From Eulemur rufifrons (Eukaryota; Chordata; Mammalia; Primates; Lemuridae): a stretch of 64,000 nucleotides of DNA. Under the pieces are notes generated by a model. That model did no database searches. It was not told where the DNA came from and saw only the letters and a program-made list of their open reading frames with translations. The stretch lies in NCBI RefSeq assembly GCF_041146395.1, contig NC_090989.1:223914843-223978842 (forward strand), in the 5' to 3' direction. Of this stretch, positions 22,900 to 34,849 are shown one piece after another (positions within the stretch are counted from its first letter, which is position 1; the number at the start of each line of letters is the position of its first letter). A program made the position numbers and the translations under genes.

Positions 22900-23464
22900 T
22901 AGGACAGGCTTTTGAGTCTTACACCAGCATTATGTCTAATAGTCTATGCCTATCTTTGAAATGGCTTCTTGGAATCTGAGTGCCTGTCAGAATAGGAGGT
23001 GCAAACTTGTCTCCAAGGGGATTAGAATATGGTCTTCTCAGGGCGGCCCTCATCACCTCTAGCCAGCAATGATCTTCAAAGAAAAATGGCAGCCACTTGA
23101 CTGTCACCTCTCAAATCTTGGGCAATGTCACTCTTGGCCAACTCTAACTCAGATTCTGAGGAACATATTCCTCAGTTGACGATAGGAGAGCATGGTGAGC
23201 CTCTTCTCACAATAAACGCCATGCCAGTCCTTCCTCCTCTTGCAAATAAGTGACAAAGTATGCCATTTTATTGTATTCCCTACACACTGCCAGCATCACA
23301 TGACATCCTAGCTAGTAAAACTTTTTTTTTGGTAATGTAGTGGCCTTCCTTGTTTAGAGGCTCAGAAAAACACTCACAGACACCTAGAACAGTTACCCAC
23401 TTCTTCAGAAGGCAGTGTAGCCATTGGAAGTCTCTCAGCTGGCGACAGTGCAACTTGTGTCATT
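22900..23464. other. Unassigned; possible LTR fragment
   Basis: Wording at 23085-23190 (gaaaaatggcagccacttgac, ggccaactctaactcagattctgagg) is reminiscent of old LTRs, but no family call is possible. No coding evidence. Confidence 0.35.
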
Positions 23465-23477
23465 AAGAGGCATTTGA

Positions 23478-23816
<339 letters not shown>

Positions 23817-23829
23817 GAGGCATTTGAAA

Positions 23830-25744
23830 TACGCAGTGCTAAATTGTAATGTGTAATAATACATTTCATCTCTTTTAGTCCTGTGTTTTAAGAGAAAATA
23901 TCCATGAAGGATTAGAAAACAGCTCTCTCAAGAAATTTTCCAATCTATTTATTTTAACTTCAAATAAAGCGATGCATTTTCTTCTGCTGATTCTCTAACT
24001 CCAGACACAGAAATTTATTTTCAAGCAGTTCTCAGTGTGACAATGTCTTAGGTAGTAGAGACGCATTCACATCTTCCTCAGACACCCTTTTCCACTACAT
24101 AGGGTGATATAAAGAGCACTGTCTTTAAATCTAGAGGGGCTTGATAGAAATCTCTGCACCTGCCAGCTTTGGGACTTTGAGCAAGTGAGCACAGCAAAAC
24201 CTCCACACCTTTCTCCAGCCCTCCCTGGGTGGACCCCTTCTTCTCATCCAGTGTATGCTTATTTTACCAATTTTTTGTGATAGATTAATTTATATTAATG
24301 TGCAGATGACATAGTAGGCAAATTTTGACCCTTAGGGAAAAAAGTCTTCTCATTCTATTCTTCTCTTCATCCTTGTTTTCCACTCCAAGGAGAGGATGTG
24401 CTAATCTGCTTTGATCAGCTTCCGTGGTAATGATGGGGTGAAATTTTAAGGGGTGGTCAGGGCCCTGGATGGGGTTCAGGGCAGTGCATGGAATGGTGTG
24501 TGTCTCTCTTCACTGATTTCCTTCTGGCTGCAATGGTAAAATCGCACGGGGCTGCTTGGGACAGTATCAGCCACTTCTTTTTTTCTTATCTTTAGATATT
24601 TTCTCTTCTACTGCAGCAGCCAGGCCTGAGAGGGTTGGGCAGAGGGTGGGGTGGGGAGTAGGGAGACAGTTCTAAGCATTCCTAAATTCCCTTCCCTCTG
24701 GCCTTCAAGGTATGTTGAGTGTTAATTGGAATGATACATTCTAAGGTTTATATTTAGACATATTGGGTGGGTATCAGATGAAGCCTTCCTTGACGCCCAG
24801 CCTTGCACTTCCTTATTGAGGAAGTTCATCAAAAGCATCACTTTGTCTAGCTCTGTCTGCGCTTTGCATGTGTCTTCTTTGAGGACCTTGTGGGGAAGGG
24901 GAAGGAGAAGGTGATTGGTCCAGGACAAGACTTAGTGCCCTCTGCCCCTTGCAGATATTATACCATCCTCAGCTCATTCTTGGCTGTCATCCCTGTTCGT
25001 TATATGGCTTCTGGTGTTATTCTTCCCAGAAATGATGACATTTAATGGGGGAGGAGACCTTCAACCAAAGAAATGGAACTCTTTGCAAAGATGAATTCTA
25101 CGCAGAAAGCAGTAAAAAATCCCATTGAACAGATAAGAGGTCTTTAGAGTCACATAGAAAGCCCATCTCTGATGGTGCCCAGAGTGGGCAACCTAGACAG
25201 CTGGCCAACCTCACAGAGGTGAATGGGCCACATGCTACATGGAAGTAAATAAACAGGTAGCCAAGAGCAGGATCATGATCATTGTCCTTAATCAGTGACT
25301 TCTTGCAACCCACCCTTTATCCCAATAGTTCGTGACTTTGGGAAATTAAAGGGAAGAGGACACTGATGAGAATTCATGATGACACTCCAACACCCATAAT
25401 CAGGCCAATAGTATACAGAATGGATCTGGGAAGAGCAGCCCATGGACATTGTTTTAGGAATCTTTAGGGCCATCTGAGCAGCAAATTTATGGGCAATAGT
25501 AGGGGCTAGAAAGAAACCTGGAGACAGTCTGGCAATTGAGAACAACATCTGTAAAAGATTGTTGTCTTCTCTCCTTTCAAAAATGTATCATTTATGGCAG
25601 TGAGCTTAGACTAGGACTCCCTGGCTTTTCTCAGTTGAAAAGGTAAAAAACTTTTCTTCCCATTTCCCCCATGAACCTTGCCTTAAGCAGGTACACAAAT
25701 AAATTGACCTTAATTATCAGTACATTGTCTCCTTTTTCAAAAAG
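23830..25744. other. Unassigned sequence with a MIR fragment
   Basis: A short sense MIR piece is seen at about 24110-24190 (agagcactgtctttaaatc, tttgggactttgagcaagtg). The rest shows no recognised repeat or exon. The minus frame 25288-25548 has a vague reverse-transcriptase flavour that I could not substantiate. Confidence 0.4.
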
Positions 25745-26625
25745 AGTATTTAATAGTCTATTTTTAAGAGCACTTTTAGGTTCACAGAAAAATTGAATAG
25801 AAAGTACAGAGAAGTCCCTCATATTCCCTTCCTGCCACCATGCATAGCCTCTCCTTTATCAACATCCCCACCAGAGTGGCACATTGGTTATAATCAATGA
25901 ACCTACATTGACACATACATCATTATCACCCAAAGTCCATGGTTTACATTAGGGGGTCACTCTTGGTGTGGTACATTCTGTGGGTTTGGACAAATGTATA
26001 ATGTCATGTATCCATCCTTATAGTATCATACAGAATAATTTCACCGCCCTAAAAATTCTCTGTGTGCCACTCATTCATCCCTCCCTCCCTTCAGCCCCTG
26101 GCAACCACTGATCTTATTACTCCATAGTTTTGCCTTTTCCAGAACATCATATGGTTAGAATCACACAGTATGTAGCCTTCCAGATTGGCTTCTTGCACTT
26201 AGTAATATGTGTTTAAGTTTCCTCCATGTTTTTTCATGGCTTGGTGGCTCATTCCTTTTTAGCACTGAATAATAATTCCTGTGTCTGGATATACCATAGT
26301 TTATTTATTTATCCATTCACCTGCTGAAGGACGTCTTGATTGTTTCAAGTTTTAGCAATTATGAATAAAGCTACTATAAACATCCATGTGCAGGATTTTG
26401 TGTGGCTGTAAGTCTTCAACTCCTTTGGGTAAGTACCAAGGAGTGTAATTGCTAGATCATATGTTTAGTTTAGTAAGAAGCTGCCAAACTGTCTTCCAAT
26501 GTGGCTGCATCATTTTACATTCCCACAAGCAATGAATGAGAGTTCCTGCTGCTTCACATCCTTGCCAGCACTTGGTGTTGTCTAGATTTTAGCCATTCTA
26601 GCAGATGTGTAGTAGTTATTTTTTT
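25745..26625 (-). mobile_element. L1 LINE 3' portion, minus strand
   Basis: Antisense L1M over about 880 bases: aggttcacagaaaaattgaa, ctggcaaccactgatcttatt, atatggttagaatcacacag, ggatataccatagtttattt, aagctactataaacatccatg, aattgctagatcatatg, ttgccagcacttggtgttg. No open frame survives. Confidence 0.88.
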
Positions 26626-26657
26626 TTTAAGATCAATATTGACTACTCCTTTTAATA

Positions 26658-26690
26658 TGGAGGGTGTGTGTGTGTGTGTTTGTGTGTACT
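26658..26690 (+). repeat. (GT)n microsatellite
   Basis: About ten GT units with one T interruption follow the L1 fragment. Confidence 0.9.
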
Positions 26691-26929
26691 CAGATTTCAT
26701 ATTAGTCATTCTTCTATTAAATAAAGGAACAATATTTTTCCAGCCTGTTCTCCTCCCTTTGAATGTTTTATGAAAATAAAGTAAAAGTTATCTAAGCAGA
26801 TTCAAGAAATTAAGGAACAACAGAATTTTTTCTCCTCAGAGAAGAAATTCAAATCATTCTTGAGGAAAATTTGGGTGGTCTGAATTGTCTGGAAACATTT
26901 GCATAAAATTAGATTTACCTATACCAGTA

Positions 26930-27368
26930 TTTGGTAGAACTCACCACTAACATCATTTGACCTAGTGGTAGTTCTTTACCTTCTACTTCTTCTTTTTTTC
27001 TTCTTCTTTCTTTTTTTGGGGGTGGTAGGATAGATTTTTTTTTTTGTACAATTATAGATTAAATGTCTTTAATGATTATAGGCCCATTTGGTTTTCTATT
27101 TCTTCCTGACTCAGTTGTGCAAAATTATATTCTCCTGAGAAATTGTCCATTTTGTTTAAACTTTCACATTTATTTGTATAAAGTTCACATTATTGTTTTA
27201 TTATTTTAATATCTGTTTTATCTTTGTTTATATTCCCTGTTTCATCTTAATGTATTTACTTGTGCTCTATCTCTTTCCTCTTTAATTTTTTTCAATTTTT
27301 CCCAAAATGTTTCTATTTTATTAAACTCAAAATATTTGATTTTGTTGATATCTATTGTATTTAATAGG
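26930..27368 (-). mobile_element. L1 ORF2 fragment, minus strand
   Basis: Antisense of L1 ORF2 in its reverse-transcriptase region: ggtagaactcaccactaac, ttttctatttcttcctgactc, gaaattgtccattttgttt, taatatctgttttatc. A pyrimidine-rich tract (26985-27045) interrupts it. Confidence 0.7.
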
Positions 27369-27369
27369 G

Positions 27370-28845
27370 AGGAAAAACTTATTCCCCACTCCTGTGATTC
27401 AATTTCCCTAAATAATTCTGATTTCTTTCTTTAATCCTCTGCATGAAGGTGAACTTGAGTATCTATTGTTAGATGGCAGCCATTGGTCCTCATTTCTTGA
27501 TTGGGTTGATGTAAACCATCAAAAATTCTAAGCACGGGGAACTGGATTTCTTTCCATCTCCTAGACCAGTGCAAGATAACAATTCTGGGCATATGTGTCT
27601 GCTTCTCTCCAGTGTGTAGTTCAAAGTTCTATAAATAGAGGGTGGGCAGGGAGTGTCAGTAGATCTGTTTGGCTCTGGCTCTTGGTCATACATGCTAACA
27701 TAATTTATCACTAAGTTTTACTTATTTTGAAAACCCATTTGTACTCTATAACAGACAATTCAATTATCTGAAACTCTGGGGGTCTCATCCTGCAATGTGT
27801 CCCTCCAGAGAGGCTTTGCAAATATATATCTGCCAGTCAGTATAGGGTATGACCTACCAAAGCCACTTTGGTTTTTATTTCCCAGCTTGGGAGTTCCTAA
27901 GTCAAGTGAGTTGTGTAAATTTGAAACCCTAACCTATGTGAGCAGAAATCCTGTGGTTACAAATTATTGGCAGAGATTTTTCCCCCAACCAATACCTAGA
28001 TTGAAACCAAGAAGTGTCTAGATTGTTGCTTTGTGCTGGTGGGCAAATTTCAGGGGTCTCAGCTTTGTGTAGGGATTTTATTTTCAACTCTCTATTTCGC
28101 AGGGGTTCAAAGTCATCAAAACACAAGACCTTAAATGACTGAGACTCTCCCTCACCAAGCTTCCTCAAGGTGATCCAATTTGCTTATCACTCTAGTTGTC
28201 AATTCCCTCTTCATTTCTGGCCATTGATAATTTTCTTGTTTATATTTATTTGCTTTTTCTTTTTTGCAAGCAATATCCATTAAAAAAATGTTTTTGTAGT
28301 TAATCTGAAATTTCTATATTCCTTGTATTAAAAGGGTTTTCTGGCTAGGTAATTTGGCATACTGCCAAATGCAGAAGTCCAGTCTCTGTTTTTATTTTTT
28401 CCATAAACCTAATCTAAATCCATAGTAGTCTATATGGACTAGTCAAAACATCAAGCTTTCGATTGGAAAAATATTGGCGTAGCATGGGGCTCAGACATTC
28501 TGACAGTTGATAGCACCATAAGGCATTATGATTCCTGTGGGGAAAATAATTAAAGGGATTCTTGAGAGTGAAAATGTTGGTTAACTATATTTCACAATTA
28601 GAAGTCCACTCTCAACACACTTGTACTGTTAATGGCACATCAATACCATGCTGCAATAGACACAGCTCCCAAACTGATCTGTCTGTAACTACCTTTGTTT
28701 TTAGTACAGTTCTCAGATTTTGCTACCACAGAACACTAGTTTCAGTGATCAGAATCACAATGTTCTACCACTCATATAAACTAATGGCAGCTTATCTCCG
28801 ATTTTTAGAAAACTCTTAGCTAATGAATATCAATTTTCTCAATTT
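27370..28845. other. Unassigned sequence
   Basis: About 1.5 kb. Some of it may be further antisense L1, but I could not align it. No exon was recognised. Confidence 0.4.
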
Positions 28846-28855
28846 AAAAAATTTC

Positions 28856-28974
28856 GGAGGTGGGGATGGGTAAATTCATACCTAACGGGTACAATGCACA
28901 CTGTCTGGAGGATGGGCATGGTACAAAAGCAATTTATATAACCAAATTGTTTGGACCCCCTTAATATTCTGAGA
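28856..28974 (+). mobile_element. Strepsirrhine-specific L1 3' tail, plus strand
   Basis: A severely 5'-truncated L1: attcatacctaacgggtac, aatgcacactgtctggagg, atgggcatgg, tataaccaaattgtttgg, cccttaatattctgag, then a short A run. The 10-base duplication aaaaaatttc lies at 28846-28855 and 28975-28984. The wording matches the 3' UTR end of lemur/galago L1s from memory. Confidence 0.85.
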
Positions 28975-28984
28975 AAAAAATTTC

Positions 28985-29990
28985 CCCATAATGTTTTTCT
29001 GACATTTGTGTACCCCCAATTGCTTGTCGTCTACTATTTAAAATGGATGAATTAGTAGGAAACATGTAGTAACAGAAACACTCATAAACTTGATTTGTTA
29101 AGGATTTTGTATATAATCTTTTATGTGAACATGCAGAAACCTGCAGAGTTTTTGTAATAAGCTCTTTGTTTTCAGAAGTAAACTTTTCTACAAACCTGAG
29201 TGTTTCCATACCTTTAAGATATTTTTCTGTTCTCAGACTTCATTAATCTTTTTCAAACCTCACTGATAACTTTGTTACAATTATTCTATAAGGGATTTAG
29301 ACATATCAATATTCCATGACATTCTGCAAAGGACACTATCATTTCTAGGGGTTCTGACCCATGAGAAATGTAAGAAACATACCAGAGCAAAGTTTTTCAA
29401 AATTTATTGTCATGAGTGTATTATATTTCAAATAAACACATAAAATTAGAAGAATTTTGATAAAGTTATAATGTTTAAATAGGCACCTGTAATATTGAAA
29501 AGTTGTCCATCCATATGGTTCACTTTAGAAGCAGTCTCACAATCAAAGAAACCCAATCTGGCAGCCAAAAAAGTCATTTAAAAGTAAATCAAGATATTTG
29601 CTTGTCTTTTGAGAACACCTGAGAATACATACCTTTCAAAATTTCCTCTTTTATCCCTCATCCACGTTGGCCATACACAGCAGCAACTCCCACACTTCTT
29701 TCCTCAACACTCTCCAAACTCTTCCCACCGCCCTGAGTCAAGTTTCTCTGTTCTCTTCTCCCTCCATCTTTCTTACCAATTTTGCAGCACAAAAGTTCAA
29801 TACGGTGGATCATCTGGCAAGCTGGGACCTTCCTTAGATGGGAAGAGGAGAAGAAATGGGGCAGGTAGGGCCAGAATCCACTTCAGCGTAAGACATGGCA
29901 ACACTCACATGCCTGACACACACACGCGCACGTAACTGAAAAGTATACACTCATGTTCATAATAAGAGCTATGGGAAGTTTTCTGTGTTA
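28985..29990. other. Unassigned AT-rich sequence
   Basis: No repeat or exon was recognised. A 108-codon plus frame (29609-29935) is serine- and histidine-rich without a known motif, and I do not support it as a gene. Confidence 0.4.
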
Positions 29991-29994
29991 TTTA

Positions 29995-30170
29995 AAACTC
30001 TCTGGCTATCAGTTTCCTCATGTGTGGAAAGACCATGAAAAATAGTGTTTATTTCTTAGTGTGGTCTTGAAGGTTAAATGAGATCATACTTGCAAAGCAT
30101 TTAGGAATAGCACATGGTACGTGGTAAGGGCTGGAGAAGTGTCGAAAGTTATCATTACTTGGTATGAATA
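29995..30170 (+). mobile_element. MIR SINE fragment, plus strand
   Basis: Sense MIR: atcagtttcctcatgtgtgg, gtcttgaaggttaaatgagatc, tgcaaagcatttaggaatagc, acatggtacgtggtaagg. Confidence 0.8.
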
Positions 30171-30434
30171 GTAGTAGCCACCCACCATGTGGTGGACAGT
30201 AATGCTGCAAAGACATGACTTACGCTGGTTTACAGGCAATATGCAATCCACACTAAGCAAAGGCCTACGACAATAACGTAAGTAAGTATTAGGATGGTAG
30301 TGTTGGCAATGAAAGATGTAATAAAATTTTACATCTTCCTCTGTAACTTCTTTATTCAAACCATGATAAAATTTCAATATGCTTTTTGCCTATCAGTTGA
30401 AACACTAGTATTATCATCTTTCTACTTAATTTAA

Positions 30435-30605
30435 TAACAGCCTGTTTGTATTAATTGTTTACAATGCACTAGACACTCTGCTAAAAACTTAACGCATACC
30501 ACCTTATTTAACTACTGCAACAACTGTGAAAGACAGGGCTTATCATTGTTATCCTCATTTTTGAGGTGAGGAAACTGAGGCTTCGGAAAGATTCCTTAAG
30601 AGCAA
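30435..30605 (-). mobile_element. MIR SINE, minus strand
   Basis: Antisense MIR: acaatgcactagacactctgc, taccaccttatttaactac, ttgttatcctcatttttgagg, tgaggaaactgaggcttcgg. Confidence 0.85.
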
Positions 30606-30624
30606 TGAGGACATTTTTTCTTTC

Positions 30625-30705
30625 TTTGTGTCTCTGTCATCTTTCCTCATGCTTCCCACCGCCTGGAACTTAATAAAGATTTGTTGAATGGATGAAAGGA
30701 ATAAT
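30625..30705 (+). mobile_element. L2 3' end fragment, plus strand
   Basis: ccgcctggaacttaataaag, atttgttgaatggatgaaagg is the terminal part of L2. Confidence 0.6.
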
Positions 30706-31420
30706 TAAATCTTACCAGTTGTTATTTTGGCCCTGGACCTTACATCCAAAATAGATTTCTGATATCAAGTATGAAAGCAGACACAACCAAACTTTAGGAA
30801 CAAACCAATTTCCCTAGGCCATTTTAGGAGGGAAATGGATGATGAAAAGGTAAAACTACACAAGCATCTTGGGAGAAAACTGTAAGATGTGCAGATATTA
30901 AGATTGCTAAGGGTACCACAGCAAGGTGGATGGCTAGGATCACAGAACAAATGATCCCGCTTTATGAGTCATTGGCAGGAATAAGTCAAGTCAGAGATGC
31001 CATCCTGCTTTCTCCATGCTGTTTGTGTTTTGAGGACCAGCACTTGCTGGCCTGGGCTAGTTGAGCTGCTGTAATGGAAAATGAAATGCGGGCTGCCAGC
31101 AACACACACAGCTGCTACTGCTCTAGCCAGTGCCTTAAGAGAAGGGCAGGTTCAGAGGTCTGGGCAAGCCTCGCAGCAAGCTAGTGCTTTACACTGGGGT
31201 TAGACAGCTTCTCTTCCTCATTACCCGTAGGGTGACATGCAATGGCTCTGAGGTTCTCAGGATAGTCATAACTCTACTGTTTTGCCTTTGGTGAACTGGG
31301 GATTATACCTAAATTGACAAGCTCTACAGGCTGCTATTAAAAATGCAGACAAGCAAATTTATCCACTGCTGGGTTCCTTTAAAAAAAAAATAGATCTTTT
31401 TCCTTGAGTAGCCACTAAAA
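30706..31420. other. Unassigned sequence
   Basis: No repeat or exon was recognised. An A10 run lies at 31381-31390. Confidence 0.4.
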
Positions 31421-31591
31421 CAGTGGTTTTCAAAATGTGTCTGAACCAACAACATCTGCATAACCTGGGATCTTGTTACAAATGCAAATCCTTGGGCCCT
31501 ACCCCAGACCTCCTGAACGTGCAACCAGCAATCTGTGCTTTAGCAAGCCTTCCAGGTGATTCTGCTGCATGCTTAAATGTGAGAACCACTT
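31421..31591. mobile_element. MER5A hAT MITE, near full length
   Basis: Terminal inverted repeats cagtggttttca and tgagaaccactt bound words such as ataacctgggatcttgtt, gggccctaccccagacc and ccaggtgattctgctgc. The flanks cactaaaa and tgctaaga agree at five of eight bases, consistent with an eroded 8-base hAT duplication. Confidence 0.9.
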
Positions 31592-31599
31592 TGCTAAGA

Positions 31600-32015
31600 G
31601 ATTAAGATCAGGAGAATCGAATTGGATACAGAAAGCAATGTTGGAAGGCAATGGTAACATTAAGAGTGTCTTCAACAGCTGGTCTTTTTGGTTTGTTTGT
31701 TTGAATGTGTATTTTGGATGGCCATAGACCAGTTGGATAATTCTCAAAATTGCAATTTACTACTGAGGCTCAAAGATTTAAATGAGAGAGAGTAAGGTCA
31801 AAAATTCCAGTGACCATTTGAAAAGATTAGTAGGGACTAATTTAATGTTGAACTTCTTGTTTGAAAAAGATTTGTCACTATTTACATATCTTATAGAGCT
31901 GTTGGAGAGACAGAAAATGAGATAATTTGTTAGTGCAAGGTTGTTGAGACTTTTGGCAAGAGAGAATGAGAAGGCCTGATATAGATCATGAGAAAAGGGA
32001 CTGGAAGGCTCCATT
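31600..32015. other. Unassigned sequence
   Basis: No repeat or exon was recognised in these 400 bases. Confidence 0.4.
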
Positions 32016-32019
32016 CATT

Positions 32020-32600
32020 CACTTGACTGTTATTTATTAGACACAGAATATATACCAAGTTGCCATTCCCAGCCAGGTGCTGGGAATAAAATGTTGAAAA
32101 AAAAACCACACATGTCCCTTGCTTTCATGAAGTTTAAATCTAATAGGGGAGGCAGATATTTATAAAGTAATTACATAAATGAATGTCAAATTACTAAACC
32201 TAAGAAAAGTATTCTGAAGCAAAAGAATATCGTTCCGTGACAGCACATAACAAAAGAACCTATTCTAGATTGGAGGGAGGAAGGAGTGAAGAGGAAAAGA
32301 AGGAAGTCCAGGAGGACTGCTCTAAGAAAGTCCTGCTCTACCTGAAATCGGAAGGATGAGTAATGGTCAGATAGGTTGGGCTGGAGGATGAGGGGTTGGG
32401 CAGGAAAATCCTACAGACAGAAAAGCCCTGTGCAGGAAGGCAGCCTGGTGCATTTGGACAACTAAAAGCAGGCCAATGTTGCTGCATTGAAGAACATACA
32501 GGTGAGAGTCAGGTAAGAAGCAGCTTGGGAAGTAGAGCAGAGACCACACGATGTAGGGCCTTACAAATCTTGTGTGTGTCAATTAGAAACTGAGTTCTAC
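32020..32600 (-). mobile_element. L2 LINE, minus strand, first part
   Basis: Antisense L2: ctgttatttattagacacag, cagccaggtgctgggaataaa, cccttgctttcatgaag, taatgggggaggcag-like wording, gaaaagccctgtgcaggaagg, cgatgtagggccttac. It continues at 33034 after an inserted LTR-like repeat. Confidence 0.85.
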
Positions 32601-32614
32601 TCCTAGTGCCAGAA

Positions 32615-33033
32615 ATCCAACTGCCCTGAGGTTAAATGTATAAGGATTTTGTTCTTTCACATAGAAGAAGCCCAGAAGTAGAAAGTCAAGTCGTGTATGG
32701 TGGTTCTCCCAAGTCATCAGGATCCTTCCATCTTTCCGCCTTACCATCTCTAGTTCTAGACTCCACCCTCAAGGTCTCAAGATGGAGGCTGGAGATCCAG
32801 TCATCACATCCATATTCCAGGCATGAAGAACTAAAAGGGCAAGGGTGAAAGGACTTTCTCAGTTACTCCATTTAATAACTTCTGCTTATATGTCATAGAT
32901 TATCCCTCTCTGTAAGAGAGGTTAGAAAATGTCTTTTTGTGTGTGTGAGAGAGATATTGCCATCCCAATAATGAAAGTTTTTTGTGAGGAAGAAAGAGAA
33001 AATGGATATTTTGGAAAGGCAGTCTTTGCCACA
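32615..33033 (-). mobile_element. LTR-like repeat (family X) inserted in L2, minus strand
   Basis: Words in order: gttctttcacatagaagaagcc, tcatcaggatccttcc, caagatggaggctggagatcc, agtcatcacatccatattcc, acttctgcttatatgtcatag, gagaaaatggatattttggaaagg, cagtctttgccaca. L2 wording stands on both sides, so it is a nested, younger insertion. Confidence 0.6.
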
Positions 33034-34165
33034 CTATATTAAGGATTTTGGACATTTTCCTGTGATCAATAGGAAGCTACTGGCAAGTTTTGGGAAGGAC
33101 AGGACATTACTGGCTGCAATACAGAGAAAGGAATGGGGTTAGGCAGCCCAGAAGAAGAGAGAAAAGATGTGATGGCAGCATAGATTAGGGTGATGACTAT
33201 GGAAATACTGGAAGTAAGATTGTTTTGAGAGACGTTTAAAACGTAAAAGAAATATGCATGCCTCGGCGATGCATTAGGATGGGGAATGAGGGAGAGGAAG
33301 GCATCAGGGATGATACCTGCTGGCTGGATGATACGGATGCCATTCATTGAGACAGAGAATAAAGGAAGGGGGCAGGTTGCTGGGGAGGATCATGAAGTTG
33401 GTCGTGGACAAGTTGAAGAGCCATGCCCTCCAAATGGAGATGTAGTAAACAAGTAGTTGGGCACCTGGATCTGGAACACAGAGGAGCGGTCTGTGCTGGA
33501 GATGTAAATTGGCATCACCTAATTGAAATCCTGATAGACAATGATTGCCTGGAGAGAGTCCACAGAGTAAGAAGAGGGTCTACGACTGAGACTTGGGGAA
33601 CTTCAATATTTAATGAAAGGAGGAAGAGAAAGAGCCAGAAATGGATACAAAAGAATAAAAGCCAGAGAGGTGACAGGAAAACCAAGATGTAATGTCCCAG
33701 AGCCAAGGGAGTTCAAGCAAGAGGGACCAAGTCCAATGTCCATGAGGGGTCAGTGAGATGAGGACTGAAAAAGGCTTTTGGGTTTAACAACACAGAGACC
33801 ACTGGAGATCTCAGTGAGGGCTCTTGGTAGTATCTCTGGACTAGAAACCAGATCATAACGGGCTAAGGAGTGAGTCAGGTGGGAAAAAATGGCAGCAATG
33901 AATGAGTACGTAATTTGTTAAGAGACTGGCTCTGAAAGAAAAGAGAAAAATGGAGAAGTAGCAGGAGAGGAGAGATGGCCCTTTTCTTATTATTTTTTAA
34001 TATGGAAAGGCCTAGAGTGGCTCAGGGCTTAGTTACTGATAGGATAGACCTAGGTGAGAGGAGAGAAGGGATAACTGGTACATGTCACGTTTCTCGGAAG
34101 GTGGGAGAATATGGGACCCAAAGCAGAGACCGTGGGGCCACCCTAGTGAGATTGAAGTAAGAACT
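33034..34165 (-). mobile_element. L2 LINE, minus strand, second part
   Basis: It resumes with attaaggattttggacattttc, ataggaagctactggcaag and continues through ggaatggggttaggcagccc, gcatcagggatgatacctgc, gtggacaagttgaagagcc, ggtctgtgctggagatgtaaat, gagacttggggaacttc. Together with 32020-32600 this covers about 1.7 kb of L2, reaching well into the reverse-transcriptase coding part. All frames are broken. Confidence 0.82.
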
Positions 34166-34394
34166 GGAGGATAGTTAAGAATTTGGGGCCAGAAGGTAGG
34201 ATATTGTGGTTCGGGATGATAATTTCTTATCTTACCCTCCCCAAAACATATTATCTTGGGGACACTGAAGCCACTTAAGTGTTATAATTTTTAGGAAATA
34301 TGCAGATCACGTTCAAGTTGTCATGAAATGCTAAGCTCTCCCATTTCATCTTCTCTCTCTCAGGCGTCTGGTTCCATGAGCCCTCAATAAAATA

Positions 34395-34575
34395 CTATAG
34401 TAGGAGTTAGGACTTACTGAGCCTTTATGAAACCACGTGACCCTCCCAGCATTCCTGTGGGGTGGATACTATGACAGTCTCAACTCTAGAGATGTGGAAA
34501 TTGAGGTTTTGAGGGGTTAAGTGACTGGCCCGAGGTCACTCACTATTCTGTGGCAACAATAGGATTCCAAGCTTT
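34395..34575 (-). mobile_element. MIR SINE, minus strand
   Basis: Antisense MIR: gttaggacttactgagcc, attcctgtggggtggatac, gaggttttgaggggttaagtg, cccgaggtcactcac. Confidence 0.78.
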
Positions 34576-34577
34576 AT

Positions 34578-34846
34578 TTGAGGGGTAAGATATGGTAACC
34601 TATTGCACACCATAGTGACTATAATTAACAGTAATGTATTACATATTTCAAAATAGCTAAAAGAGTAGATTTTAAAAGTTCTCACCACAAAGAAGTATGC
34701 GAGGTCATGGATATGTTAATTAGCCTGAGTTGATCATTCCACAATGTATATACGTATTGAAACATCACAGTGTACCCCATACATATGTGGATAAAATTAT
34801 TACTTGTCAATTAAAAATAACATTAAAAAATTAAAAGAAAGCTTGA
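34578..34846 (+). mobile_element. L1 3' UTR end, plus strand
   Basis: taagatatggtaacctattgc, accatagtgactataattaac, atgtattacatatttcaaaatagc and catcacagtgtaccccatac, then an A-rich tail. The end of an L1MA/MB-type element. Confidence 0.85.
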
Positions 34847-34849
34847 TCT

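Noticed and set aside
25288..25548. Minus frame with a faint reverse-transcriptase look
   Set aside because: The resemblance is limited to a few residues and no neighbouring pol segments or LTR could be found.
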